In this document: piece after piece, positions 31,310 to 40,063 of the stretch | Position numbering within the stretch: position 1 is the stretch's first letter | Layout of the letters: every line of letters begins with the position of its first letter | Source of the DNA: an uncultured Lachnospiraceae bacterium | GTDB taxonomy: Bacteria; Bacillota; Clostridia; Lachnospirales; Lachnospiraceae | Assembly: GCA_948688495.1 (NCBI GenBank) | Contig: CAPQSW010000005.1 | Coordinates: 1-41,723, forward strand | Direction: 5' to 3' | Length of the DNA: 41,723 bases | Made by a program: the position numbers and the translations under genes | Notes under the pieces: generated by a model | Databases searched by the model: none | What the model saw: the letters and a program-made list of their open reading frames with translations, nothing else | Told to the model about the DNA's origin: nothing

Positions 31310-32986
31310 CTACTGATTCTGTGTCGGCAGCTTATAAGAACTCTTTAATGATACGATTCGGTTAAACACCAGCGCATTTTTTCTGGAATCTTTAGAATCT
31401 ACACAGAAAAATCCTTGTCTTACAAACTGATAACTGTCATAGGGTTGCGCCTCCTCTAACGCAGGCTCTATATAGCAGTCTTTTAAAACAGTGAGTGAAT
31501 CTGGATTCAGATTCAGACTGCCATCCTCTTTGTTATATACACCTTTCTCCTCGTCCACGAGATTTTCATACAGGCGTACCTCACATTTCTTTGCAAAAGG
31601 AGCCGGCACCCAATGAATAGTCCCTTTGACTTTACGCCCACTGAATCCACTCCCTGCTTTTGTCTCAGGGTCATACGTACAATGCACTTCTACTACATTT
31701 CCTGCTTCATCTTTCACAAAGCTCTCACATCTGACAAAATAGGCATGCATCAGACGCACTTCATTTCCCGGAAACAGACGGAAATACTTCTTCGGTGGTT
31801 CCTCCATGAAATCTTCCCGCTCAATGTAAAGCTCCCGGCAGAAAGGAATCTTACGGCTTCCAAGTTCCTCATTTTCCAGATTATTCGCCGCATCCAGATA
31901 TTCCACTTCCCCTTCCGGATAATTATCAATTACCAGTTTGATGGGATTAAGTACCGCCATCATTCTGGGCCTCTTTAATTTTAAATCTTCCCTGATACAA
32001 TATTCTAACATTGCGTAATCCACGGAACTGTTCGCCTTGGATACCCCGCAAAGCTCTACGAACTTCTGAATGGACTCCGGGGTAAAACCGCGCCTGCGCA
32101 ATGCAGCTATGGAAACAAGACGCGGATCGTCCCATCCATCCACAATCTTATCCTCCACCAGCTTCTTAATATACCGCTTGCCAGTCACAACATTGGTAAG
32201 ATACAGTTTGGCAAACTCAATCTGCTTCGGCGGATTCTCATATTCCAGTTCGCGTACTACCCAGTCGTACAACGGTCTGTGGTCCTCAAACTCCAGCGTA
32301 CAGATAGAATGACTGATTCCCTCAATCGCATCCTCAATGGGATGCGCAAAATCATACATGGGATAAATACACCATTTGTCACCAGTATTATGGTGGGTCA
32401 TATGCGCCACACGATAGAGAACCGGGTCCCTCATGTTGATATTAGGAGACGCCATATCAATCCTGGCACGGAGTACCATCGTTCCGTCCTCGTATCTGCC
32501 ATCCCTCATATCCTCAAACAATTTTAGATTTTCCTCTACGCTCCTCGCTGTTCCCGGATCTTCCCGCCCCGGTTCCGTCAGCGTTCCGCGGTATTCACGA
32601 ATCTGTTCTGCATTCAGGTCTGACACATATGCTTTGCCCTTTTTTATCAGTTTAACTGCCGCCTCATACATCTCATCAAAATAATCGGAGGCGAAAAACA
32701 GCCGGTCCTCCCAGTCTGCCCCCAGCCATTTGATGTCCTCTTTGATGGATTCTACAAACTCTACCTTCTCTTTGGTAGGATTCGTATCATCAAAACGCAT
32801 ATGAAACTTACCGCCATACTCCTGCGCCAGCCCATAATTTAAAAGAATAGACTTGGCATGTCCAATATGAAGATAACCATTCGGCTCCGGTGGAAAACGC
32901 GTCCTTACCGTCTCGCAATGTCCCTCCCTAATATCTTCCTCGATAATCTGTTCAATAAAATTCTTGGAAACCACTTCGCCTTCCAT
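31310..32986 (-). CDS. glnS: Glutaminyl-tRNA synthetase
   Basis: The 558-residue class I synthetase has RFPPEPNGYLHIGHAKS with the HIGH motif at 40-43 and a KMSKS-equivalent VSKAN near residue 315, followed by the beta-barrel anticodon-binding domains. DDTNPTKEKVEFVESIKEDI and YDFAHPIEDAIEGISHS are GlnRS/GluRS family blocks. The HIGH form and the C-terminal barrels (FSGRKVKGTIHWVPA) identify GlnRS over GluRS. Charging tRNA-Gln directly is the alternative to the GatCAB route; several Lachnospiraceae have it. AGGAGG lies 8 bases before the ATG, and a good sigma-A promoter is at 33022-33050. Confidence 0.95.
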   Translation of the reverse strand: MEGEVVSKNFIEQIIEEDIREGHCETVRTRFPPEPNGYLHIGHAKSILLNYGLAQEYGGKFHMRFDDTNPTKEKVEFVESIKEDIKWLGADWEDRLFFASDYFDEMYEAAVKLIKKGKAYVSDLNAEQIREYRGTLTEPGREDPGTARSVEENLKLFEDMRDGRYEDGTMVLRARIDMASPNINMRDPVLYRVAHMTHHNTGDKWCIYPMYDFAHPIEDAIEGISHSICTLEFEDHRPLYDWVVRELEYENPPKQIEFAKLYLTNVVTGKRYIKKLVEDKIVDGWDDPRLVSIAALRRRGFTPESIQKFVELCGVSKANSSVDYAMLEYCIREDLKLKRPRMMAVLNPIKLVIDNYPEGEVEYLDAANNLENEELGSRKIPFCRELYIEREDFMEEPPKKYFRLFPGNEVRLMHAYFVRCESFVKDEAGNVVEVHCTYDPETKAGSGFSGRKVKGTIHWVPAPFAKKCEVRLYENLVDEEKGVYNKEDGSLNLNPDSLTVLKDCYIEPALEEAQPYDSYQFVRQGFFCVDSKDSRKNALVFNRIVSLKSSYKLPTQNQ

Positions 32987-33021
32987 CTATAATCCTCCTG
33001 GTGTTTGTTATATTAATATCA

Positions 33022-33050
33022 AATGTAACAGTTCAGCCCTTATTTGTCAA
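33022..33050 (-). promoter_or_regulatory. Sigma-A promoter of the glnS operon
   Basis: On minus TTGACA (33050-33045) and TACATT (33027-33022) are separated by 17 bases and lie about 36 bases before the glnS start. No T-box leader is present, since the gap to the start is too short. Confidence 0.75.
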
Positions 33051-33080
33051 TTCCAGAATCAAAGCCCCGCTGGATTAGCT

Positions 33081-33920
33081 TCAGCTTCGCCTGATATGCT
33101 GATGGGTAAACAGGTGATCCTGGCAGTACTCAAAATTGCCTTCGCATTTTGTGCAGAATCGGAACTGCAGATTCTCCCCGTCCTTCTCCGTCCTTCCGCA
33201 GATTGCGCATTTATGCTTGGTAACGCCCTGTACCTGACGCATCTGCTGCCGGTACACCTGCTTGCGCCGTATCTCATGCGGAGATATCCTCCGGTAATTC
33301 CTGGTACTGAAAAAGAAAATTAAAAAGTTCATAAGGGAAGCGATAATTGCCACCCTGCCGGCCCAGTTACTGACGATAAACATAAATACCATCCAGACAG
33401 CATCTATAATTCCCAGCCATTTTGCCCGGAAGGGGATAATAAAATACAGGCGGAATTCCGTGTTGGGAAAAATAGCGGCATACGCCATAAACAGCGACAT
33501 CGTCACATAATGCGTGCTGAAATAATTCCCAATCCCTGTCACTGGTATTCCAGCCATGAGATAGTAAATAATATACAGGATGAATGCTCCCAGGACAGAG
33601 CACAAAAGCCCGCCAATCAGGTAGATATTATAGCGGAATGTCCCGATTGCCTGCTCAATGGAGATTCCTATAAAGTAATAACACGATATAAAGAAAATCA
33701 GGAACAGAATGTTGACAGGCGGTGGAATTAAAAGCCATGATATAAGCCTCCACACCTGTCCATGCAGGATTAAACGCGGCTCCAATGTCAGAAGGATCTG
33801 TGCCTCGGGCATCGTATATTGAATGATGAAACCCAGCACCCATGCCCCAATCAGCCAGAAAGTCAGATTCGGAACCGCATATCTGCCAAACTTCCGTTCC
33901 ATTTTATTTAGAAAATTCAT
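33081..33920 (-). CDS. Rhomboid-like membrane protein without catalytic Ser, with zinc-finger tail
   Basis: The protein has 279 residues from ATG 33920 (AGGTG upstream; a GTG at 33932 is the alternative). It has about six hydrophobic segments and the rhomboid-like loop HGQVWRLISWLLIPP. The GxSG nucleophile motif is absent where it should be (MAYAAIFPNTEFRLYF), so it is probably a pseudoprotease. After the membrane part come a basic stretch and a Cys/His tail (CAICGRTEKDGENLQFRFCTKC, then EYCQDHLFTHQH) that likely binds zinc. Such rhomboid-fold proteins usually bind membrane substrates without cutting them. It has its own perfect-consensus promoter. Confidence 0.7.
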   Translation of the reverse strand: MNFLNKMERKFGRYAVPNLTFWLIGAWVLGFIIQYTMPEAQILLTLEPRLILHGQVWRLISWLLIPPPVNILFLIFFISCYYFIGISIEQAIGTFRYNIYLIGGLLCSVLGAFILYIIYYLMAGIPVTGIGNYFSTHYVTMSLFMAYAAIFPNTEFRLYFIIPFRAKWLGIIDAVWMVFMFIVSNWAGRVAIIASLMNFLIFFFSTRNYRRISPHEIRRKQVYRQQMRQVQGVTKHKCAICGRTEKDGENLQFRFCTKCEGNFEYCQDHLFTHQHIRRS

Positions 33921-33950
33921 AATGCACCTCACAAGATTTTGTTAGATTTC

Positions 33951-33979
33951 ATTATAAATTTTCTGGAAAGGTTTGTCAA
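33951..33979 (-). promoter_or_regulatory. Perfect-consensus sigma-A promoter
   Basis: On minus TTGACA (33979-33974) and TATAAT (33956-33951) are 17 bases apart, about 31 bases before the rhomboid-like gene. It is the strongest promoter visible in the window. Confidence 0.85.
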
Positions 33980-34005
33980 CGAAAGGCGTCATTTTCATAA
34001 AAACT

Positions 34006-34284
34006 TTATACTTCTTCCTCCCAGCCTTCAAATTCCTGATAACGGTTTTGTTCCCCCGACCTGGCAGATACCGGCGGTAGAACTGCAGGTATACACAGTT
34101 CATCGCCAATCTGCAGATTGTATATATCAACAAATGGATTGGCAAAGATTAACTGCCCTACGCTTACATGATAGAATTTTCCAAGCTGATACAGGCTGTC
34201 TCCCCGCTGCACTACATGAATGACTCCCCTGCACGGTCCGCCGGGATAAATTGTTCCAATGGAAATCGGTATTTGTGTTGCCAT
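34006..34284 (-). CDS. Small LysM-domain protein
   Basis: The protein has 92 residues from ATG 34284, which has GGGAGGG upstream; the frame to 34368 has no support. One LysM domain occupies about 24-70 (HVVQRGDSLYQLGKFYHVSVGQLIFANP, then LQIGDELCIP). It has no signal peptide, and the N-terminal stretch (MATQIPISIGTIYPGG) is short. LysM proteins without a signal are often spore coat or cortex proteins in Clostridia, which is a possible role. It is transcribed away from the giant activase gene and is followed by a promoter for the rhomboid-like gene. Confidence 0.8.
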   Translation of the reverse strand: MATQIPISIGTIYPGGPCRGVIHVVQRGDSLYQLGKFYHVSVGQLIFANPFVDIYNLQIGDELCIPAVLPPVSARSGEQNRYQEFEGWEEEV

Positions 34285-34400
34285 AATTTTCCCTCCCTGT
34301 TTTGTGATGGTCTTTTCTTTATTATATTCAGGGTCCGTCAAACGGTTCTGACCTTCCATTTTCTGCATATATTAAAAAAAGATAAAATCGAAAAAATGAA

Positions 34401-34429
34401 TTGTTTTTTGTTATTTCCTGTCGTATAAT
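34401..34429 (+). promoter_or_regulatory. Promoter of the activase-like gene
   Basis: TTGTTT (34401-34406) and TATAAT (34424-34429) with a 17-base gap lie 78 bases before the ATG at 34507. The leader contains small inverted stretches (TCGAT/ATCGA) but no recognised riboswitch. Confidence 0.65.
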
Positions 34430-34506
34430 ATACGGTGTTCGATTTCAGTATCGATATATTATTTAAAATAGGAAGAAATTGCCAAAGTATTTTGGAGGTA
34501 ATATTT

Positions 34507-37500
34507 ATGAAAACACAAAATTTACATAGGCTTGGCATCGATATTGGTTCAACCACTGTAAAAGTTGCAATCTTAAATTCTCAGAATGAAATGGTCTTTG
34601 CCGACTACGAGAGGCATTTTGCCAATATCCGCGAAACACTCTCCCATCTGTTGGCTGAGGCACAGGACGCTCTCGGTAATATATATTTGTCCCCGATGAT
34701 TACAGGCTCTGGAGGACTTACCCTTGCAAAACATCTGGAAATCCCATTTGTACAGGAAGTAATTGCCGTGTCTTCTGCACTGCAGAACTATGCGCCACAG
34801 ACAGATGTTGCCATAGAACTGGGGGGTGAGGACGCCAAGATCATCTATTTTGAAGGCGGAAACGTGGAACAGCGCATGAACGGCATATGTGCCGGAGGTA
34901 CCGGCTCTTTTATTGACCAGATGGCTGCATTGCTTCAGACGGATGCCACCGGTCTGAATACTTATGCTGCAAATTATAGAGCAATCTACCCCATCGCTGC
35001 GCGCTGCGGCGTATTTGCAAAAACTGACATCCAGCCTCTGATCAACGAGGGGGCATCGAAAGAAGACTTATCCGCTTCTATTTTCCAGGCAGTTGTCAAT
35101 CAGACAATTTCAGGGCTTGCCTGTGGAAAACCAATTCGCGGCCATGTAGCATTTCTGGGCGGCCCTTTGCACTTTCTGCCAGAATTGAAGCATGCATTTA
35201 TCCGCACGTTAAAACTGGATGATGAACATATCATTGCCCCAGACCATTCACACCTGTTTGCCGCCATTGGCTCTGCCCTGAATCACAAGCCAAAGGTAAC
35301 CATGGAATTGAATGACATCCTTTCAAAGCTTTCCTCCGACATCCATATGGAATTTGAGGTGGAGCGTATGGAGCCTCTGTTTGCTGACCAGGCGGACTAT
35401 GATAAATTTAAAAAACGCCATGGGAAACATCATGTCATTACCGAGGATTTATCCAACTACCAGGGCAACTGCTACCTTGGCATTGACGCTGGATCTACCA
35501 CCACCAAGGTCGCACTGGTGGGAGAGGACGGTGCACTTTTGTATTCCTTTTACAGCAGCAACAACGGCAACCCCCTCTCCACGGCAACGCTTGCGCTTGG
35601 AGAAATCCATGAACTGCTGCCGGAGGGTGCTCACATTGTCCACTCCTGCTCCACCGGATACGGGGAAGCGTTACTAAAAGCTGCCTTCCTGCTGGATGAA
35701 GGAGAAGTTGAGACTGTGGCACATTACTATGCTGCCGCCTTTTTCAATCCAGAAGTCGACTGTATCTTGGACATCGGCGGCCAGGACATGAAATGCATTA
35801 AGATCAAGAACCAGACCGTAGACAGCGTCCAGTTGAATGAGGCATGTTCCTCCGGCTGCGGCTCCTTCATTGAGACCTTTGCAAATTCCTTAAATTACTC
35901 TGTGGAAGACTTTGCACAGGCTGCTTTGTTTGCTGAACATCCGATTGATCTGGGCACTCGCTGCACGGTATTTATGAATTCCAAGGTAAAACAGGCACAA
36001 AAGGAAGGCGCAGACGTATCAGATATATCTGCCGGCCTCGCTTACTCTGTGATAAAAAACGCCCTGTTTAAAGTCATTAAGGTCAGCGATGCCAAAGATC
36101 TGGGCAGACATATTGTCGTACAGGGCGGAACTTTCTATAATGACGCAGTTCTCAGGAGCTTTGAGAAAATTTCCGGCTGTGAAGCTGTAAGACCTGATAT
36201 TGCCGGTATTATGGGAGCTTTCGGCGCCGCCCTCATTGCAAGGGAACGCTATGAGGATAATCCAGAGACCACAATGCTCTCCATAGAAGAAATCAAGAAT
36301 CTTAAAGTAGAGACGAAGCTTTCCCGCTGCCAGGGCTGTACCAACCACTGCCTGCTCACAATTAACCGCTTCTCAAAAAACCGCAGCTTTATTACAGGAA
36401 ACCGCTGTGAGAAGGGGCTTGGCAAAGAAAAGAATAAAGAACAGATTCCCAATCTGTTTGAATATAAAAATCAACGCATTTTTGACTACGAACCTTTGTC
36501 AGAAAATGAAGCATCCCGCGGTACTGTGGGGATTCCGAGGGTGTTGAATATGTACGAGGACTATCCTTTCTGGGCAATATTTTTCCGTACCCTGAAGTTC
36601 CGTACGATGCTTTCCCCGCAGTCTACGCGTCAAATATATGAACTGGGCATCGAATCTATTCCCAGCGAGTCGGAGTGTTACCCGGCAAAACTGGCACATG
36701 GACATGTTTCCTGGCTGATTAAACATCAGGCGGATTTCATTTTCTATCCCTGTATTCCTTATGAAAGAAATGAATTTGCCGATGCTGTCAACCATTACAA
36801 CTGCCCCATTGTCACTTCCTATGCGGAAAATATCAAGAACAATGTGGATGAAATTACTTCCGGCAAAGTGCGTTTCCTGAACCCTTTTATGTCCTTTGAC
36901 TCGAAGGAAATACTTGCCAAACAGCTGAAACAAGTATTTGCAGAAGAATTTGCCATTCCCCAGGAGGAAACGCAGGCTGCGGTAGACGCGGGCTGGGAGG
37001 AGCTCGCCCGCATGCGCGAAGAAATACGGCGCAAAGGAGAGGAAACGCTAAAATACATGCAAGATACCGGACATCGGGGAATTGTCCTTGCCGGACGCCC
37101 CTACCACGTAGACCCGGAAATCAACCACGGCATTCCCGAATTGATTAATTCTTATGGTATTGCCGTATTAACGGAAGACTCTGTTTCTCACCTTCAGAAA
37201 ATAGAACGTCCACTAATGGTTATGGACCAATGGATGTATCATTCCAGGCTGTATGCCGCCGCAAATTTTGTCAAAACCAGAGAGGACCTCGACTTAATCC
37301 AGCTCAACTCCTTTGGCTGCGGCCTGGATGCAGTTACAACGGACCAGGTAAACGACATACTCTCGAAATCTGGCAAGATTTATACCTGCCTGAAAATTGA
37401 TGAGGTGAACAACTTGGGTGCGGCGCGTATCCGCGTACGCTCCCTTCTATCGGCACTCAGGGTCAAGGAGAAACAGAAGAAAGAGCGGAAAATTGTCCCT

Positions 37501-38760
37501 GCCAAGTACAAACGCGTCGTATTTACAGAGGAAATGCGAAAGAACTATACGATTCTCTGCCCCCAGATGTCACCGATCCATTTTGAGATGATAAAGCCTG
37601 CCTTCGCGGTCTCAGGATACAATCTTGTAGTGCTTAATAATGACGGAAAGGCTGCGGTAGATATGGGCCTTCGCTATGTCAACAATGACGCCTGCTATCC
37701 GTCCATGATGGTTGTCGGGCAGATCATGGACGCCATTCTTTCCGGCAAATATGATTTAACCCGGACAGCGGTTATTATCAGCCAGACGGGAGGAGGATGC
37801 CGTGCCTCGAATTATATCGGCTTTATCCGCCGTGCCCTGGAAAAGGCGGGACACCCTGACATTCCGGTTATTTCGGTTAATCTGAGCGGTCTGGAGGGCA
37901 ATCCCGGCTTCAAACTCTCCCTCCCCCTGCTTTTGCGCGCATTGTACGGACTTATATTTGGCGATATTTTTATGCGATGCCTATACCGCACCCGGCCTTA
38001 TGAGGCTGTGGCCGGAAGCGCCAATGCACTTCACGAAAAATGGAAACAGAAATGCATCGCATTCATATCCACTGGGAAAATACCTTCCCATCGGAAGTTT
38101 AAACGCTACTGCCGGGAGATTATCCGCGATTTCGACAATCTTGCCATGACGGATGAAGTGAAACCCCGGGTAGGAATTGTCGGAGAGATTTTAGTAAAAT
38201 TCCTTCCCGCTGCCAACAATTATCTGGTTGATCTTTTAGAATCGGAAGGGGCTGAAGCCGTGATGCCGGATTTGACAGATTTCCTGCTCTACTGCTTCTA
38301 CAACCTGAACTTCAAGGCGAAGCATTTAGGTACAAAAAAATCTTCCGCCCGCCGTGCCAACCTTGGCATTAAAGTGCTGGAATGGCTTCGCAGCGCAGCC
38401 CGCAGTGAATTTGAAAAAAGCCGCCATTTCGATCCCCCGGCGCGTATCCAGACATTGGCAAAATATGCAAGCCCTATCGTGTCCCAGGGTAACCAGACCG
38501 GCGAGGGGTGGTTCCTCACTGGAGAGATGCTGGAGCTGATTCATTCCGGCACGAACAATATTGTATGTGCACAGCCTTTCGGCTGCCTGCCTAATCATGT
38601 AGTTGGAAAGGGCGTTATCAAAGAAATCCGCCACCAATATCCCCTTGCCAACATCGTGGCCATTGATTATGATCCCGGAGCTTCTGAGGTAAATCAGTTG
38701 AACCGCATTAAGCTTATGCTGTCTACGGCACAGAAAAACATGGTAAAACATTTAACATGA
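34507..38760 (+). CDS. Giant 2-hydroxyacyl-CoA dehydratase activase-like protein
   Basis: The protein has 1417 residues from ATG 34507 (TGGAGG upstream). Two BadF/HgdC-type ASKHA ATPase domains come first: about 7-265 (LGIDIGSTTVKVAIL) and about 320-600 (LGIDAGSTTTKVALV). Each has a cysteine loop (NGICAGGTGSF near 126, NEACSSGCGSF near 446), the sites where dehydratase activases hold a shared [4Fe-4S] cluster. A cysteine cluster (CQGCTNHC) near 610 and a DUF2229/HgdB-like reductase part complete the protein. Activases use ATP to drive an electron onto a dehydratase; here activator and dehydratase-like parts are fused. The substrate is unknown. No partner dehydratase gene is nearby. Confidence 0.85.
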   Translation: MKTQNLHRLGIDIGSTTVKVAILNSQNEMVFADYERHFANIRETLSHLLAEAQDALGNIYLSPMITGSGGLTLAKHLEIPFVQEVIAVSSALQNYAPQTDVAIELGGEDAKIIYFEGGNVEQRMNGICAGGTGSFIDQMAALLQTDATGLNTYAANYRAIYPIAARCGVFAKTDIQPLINEGASKEDLSASIFQAVVNQTISGLACGKPIRGHVAFLGGPLHFLPELKHAFIRTLKLDDEHIIAPDHSHLFAAIGSALNHKPKVTMELNDILSKLSSDIHMEFEVERMEPLFADQADYDKFKKRHGKHHVITEDLSNYQGNCYLGIDAGSTTTKVALVGEDGALLYSFYSSNNGNPLSTATLALGEIHELLPEGAHIVHSCSTGYGEALLKAAFLLDEGEVETVAHYYAAAFFNPEVDCILDIGGQDMKCIKIKNQTVDSVQLNEACSSGCGSFIETFANSLNYSVEDFAQAALFAEHPIDLGTRCTVFMNSKVKQAQKEGADVSDISAGLAYSVIKNALFKVIKVSDAKDLGRHIVVQGGTFYNDAVLRSFEKISGCEAVRPDIAGIMGAFGAALIARERYEDNPETTMLSIEEIKNLKVETKLSRCQGCTNHCLLTINRFSKNRSFITGNRCEKGLGKEKNKEQIPNLFEYKNQRIFDYEPLSENEASRGTVGIPRVLNMYEDYPFWAIFFRTLKFRTMLSPQSTRQIYELGIESIPSESECYPAKLAHGHVSWLIKHQADFIFYPCIPYERNEFADAVNHYNCPIVTSYAENIKNNVDEITSGKVRFLNPFMSFDSKEILAKQLKQVFAEEFAIPQEETQAAVDAGWEELARMREEIRRKGEETLKYMQDTGHRGIVLAGRPYHVDPEINHGIPELINSYGIAVLTEDSVSHLQKIERPLMVMDQWMYHSRLYAAANFVKTREDLDLIQLNSFGCGLDAVTTDQVNDILSKSGKIYTCLKIDEVNNLGAARIRVRSLLSALRVKEKQKKERKIVPAKYKRVVFTEEMRKNYTILCPQMSPIHFEMIKPAFAVSGYNLVVLNNDGKAAVDMGLRYVNNDACYPSMMVVGQIMDAILSGKYDLTRTAVIISQTGGGCRASNYIGFIRRALEKAGHPDIPVISVNLSGLEGNPGFKLSLPLLLRALYGLIFGDIFMRCLYRTRPYEAVAGSANALHEKWKQKCIAFISTGKIPSHRKFKRYCREIIRDFDNLAMTDEVKPRVGIVGEILVKFLPAANNYLVDLLESEGAEAVMPDLTDFLLYCFYNLNFKAKHLGTKKSSARRANLGIKVLEWLRSAARSEFEKSRHFDPPARIQTLAKYASPIVSQGNQTGEGWFLTGEMLELIHSGTNNIVCAQPFGCLPNHVVGKGVIKEIRHQYPLANIVAIDYDPGASEVNQLNRIKLMLSTAQKNMVKHLT

Positions 38761-38788
38761 GGAAGGACCCAGCGAAGCTGGGAGCCAG
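38761..38788 (+). terminator. Weak hairpin after the activase gene
   Basis: CCCAGC-GAA-GCTGGG (38768-38782) forms a compact stem right after the stop codon, but no T-run follows. It may protect the 3' end or be a poor terminator. Confidence 0.35.
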
Positions 38789-38838
38789 ACTGTGATGTAA
38801 ATAATCTTTAGATCATTGAAGTACAATGTCCCCCTGTC

Positions 38839-38874
38839 TCGTTCTAATAATTAGATCAGTATTATTAGAAACGA
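38839..38874. promoter_or_regulatory. Inverted repeat before the DUF4097 gene
   Basis: TCGTTCTAATAAT and ATTATTAGAAACGA pair with one bulged base around TAGATCAGT. The repeat ends just before the AAAAGGAGG of the DUF4097 gene. It could be an operator or an mRNA hairpin that limits access to the ribosome binding site. No clear promoter was found between 38761 and 38838. Confidence 0.45.
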
Positions 38875-38891
38875 AAAGGAGGACATTTTCT

Positions 38892-39950
38892 ATGAAACGC
38901 AATAAAATTTTAGCAATTATTGCCGGCCTTGCCATTCTCTTTGGACTGGCCTGTTCCGGTATCATCATCGTACAGGGGATAAGGACCGGGGCATTTCCAG
39001 TTACGGCATCTGCCAAAAACAGGCGTTATCCCAGTGCATGGGATCTGGAAAAAACCAAACTGGACGAATTCTCAGATATTTCCATCACACTCAGTTACTG
39101 TGATCTCTCCATCCTTCCCGCCGATGGCTATTATCTGGAATACCATATGGACGGCATCTGCAAAGAACCTGCATACGATGTCTCAGGCGGCAGCTTCCGT
39201 TTCCAGGAAAGCGCGACCCAGGAAAAATACCGCGGAAACTTCCACTTTTTCTTCAACCCCAGAAGCTTTTACTCCAGCCGGGAATCCTACTATGTGAACC
39301 TTTATGTCCCCAAGGAACAGTATTTCAGCCTGCTGACAATAGAAAGCGACAGCGGCAACATAGAAATTGGGGATATTCAGGCAGAACAAGCAGATATTAC
39401 GGCAGAATACGGAAACCTGGACGCAGACAGCTTTTCGGGCAAAAAACTTTCCATTGTGACAGATTCCGGAAACATAACGCTCGGCACAGTCACCTGTGAT
39501 GCCTTGGAAATCTCCAATGAATACGGAAATATATCTGCAGACAGCTTTGAGATTGCCCAGAATGCAGCCATCCACTTAGACAGCGGCAACCTTGAGTTAT
39601 CCAGATTAACCTCTGAACAGCTTACATTATCGAATGAGTACGGAAACTGTACCATAAATGAAACAAACGCAGCAAACAGCAGCATTACTATGGATTCCGG
39701 TGTCCTGAAGCTTTATAAGGCAACGCTCGGGGATACTGACATCCATAATGAATACGGAAATATCACACTGAATCTTGCCAATGACGTTTCCGACTACAAC
39801 TACGACTTAGAAGCAGAATATGGCTCTATCAAAGTCGATGGCAAAAATATGGGTGCAGATGATGACGGTGAAACGTATTACCAGAAAGACAATGGCAAAA
39901 AGGACAGTATCTGTATCACTTGTGAAAGTGGAAATATTGATATACACTAA
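38892..39950 (+). CDS. DUF4097-type beta-helix membrane-anchored protein
   Basis: The 352-residue protein starts at ATG 38892, with AAGGAGG 9 bases upstream. It has an N-terminal membrane anchor (about 5-29). After a beta-rich domain (about 45-160) comes a run of short beta-helix turns from about 160 to the end, in which units with DSGN (SDSGNIEIGD, TDSGNITLG, LDSGNLELS) alternate with units with EYGN (AEYGNLDADS, NEYGNISADS, NEYGNCTIN). This is the DUF4097/DUF4098 putative adhesin pattern; such proteins often go with PspC/LiaX-type envelope stress systems. No such regulator is adjacent. It ends at a strong terminator. Confidence 0.82.
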   Translation: MKRNKILAIIAGLAILFGLACSGIIIVQGIRTGAFPVTASAKNRRYPSAWDLEKTKLDEFSDISITLSYCDLSILPADGYYLEYHMDGICKEPAYDVSGGSFRFQESATQEKYRGNFHFFFNPRSFYSSRESYYVNLYVPKEQYFSLLTIESDSGNIEIGDIQAEQADITAEYGNLDADSFSGKKLSIVTDSGNITLGTVTCDALEISNEYGNISADSFEIAQNAAIHLDSGNLELSRLTSEQLTLSNEYGNCTINETNAANSSITMDSGVLKLYKATLGDTDIHNEYGNITLNLANDVSDYNYDLEAEYGSIKVDGKNMGADDDGETYYQKDNGKKDSICITCESGNIDIH

Positions 39951-39992
39951 AAACCCCAGGGATAAGCCTTTCCCGGCTTATCCCTGGGTATT
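39950..39992. terminator. Strong convergent terminator
   Basis: CCCAGGGATAAGCC (39955-39968) pairs perfectly with GGCTTATCCCTGGG (39975-39988). A T-run follows on the minus strand (GGTTTTT) and a weaker TATTA on plus. It ends the coiled-coil gene on minus and the DUF4097 gene on plus. Confidence 0.85.
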
Positions 39993-40023
39993 ACTATGAG
40001 AGGAGAGTTTATATCAAAGGTAG

Positions 40024-40063
40024 TGGCACGCGTCGCAAAGCTCCGCATTTGCCTTCCTCCTCA
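40024..40063 (-). repeat. Dispersed intergenic repeat, short copy E
   Basis: On minus it begins inside the stop of the coiled-coil gene (TGAGGAGGAAGGCAAATGCG) and ends GCGACGCGTGCC. Like copy C, it lacks the central CTTCCGACGAC...GGTGACGC part. No gene starts after it before the terminator, so here it cannot serve downstream translation. Confidence 0.7.

Noticed and set aside
32987..33080. T-box leader before glnS
   Set aside because: The gap of about 36 bases from promoter to start is too short and contains no T-box sequence.
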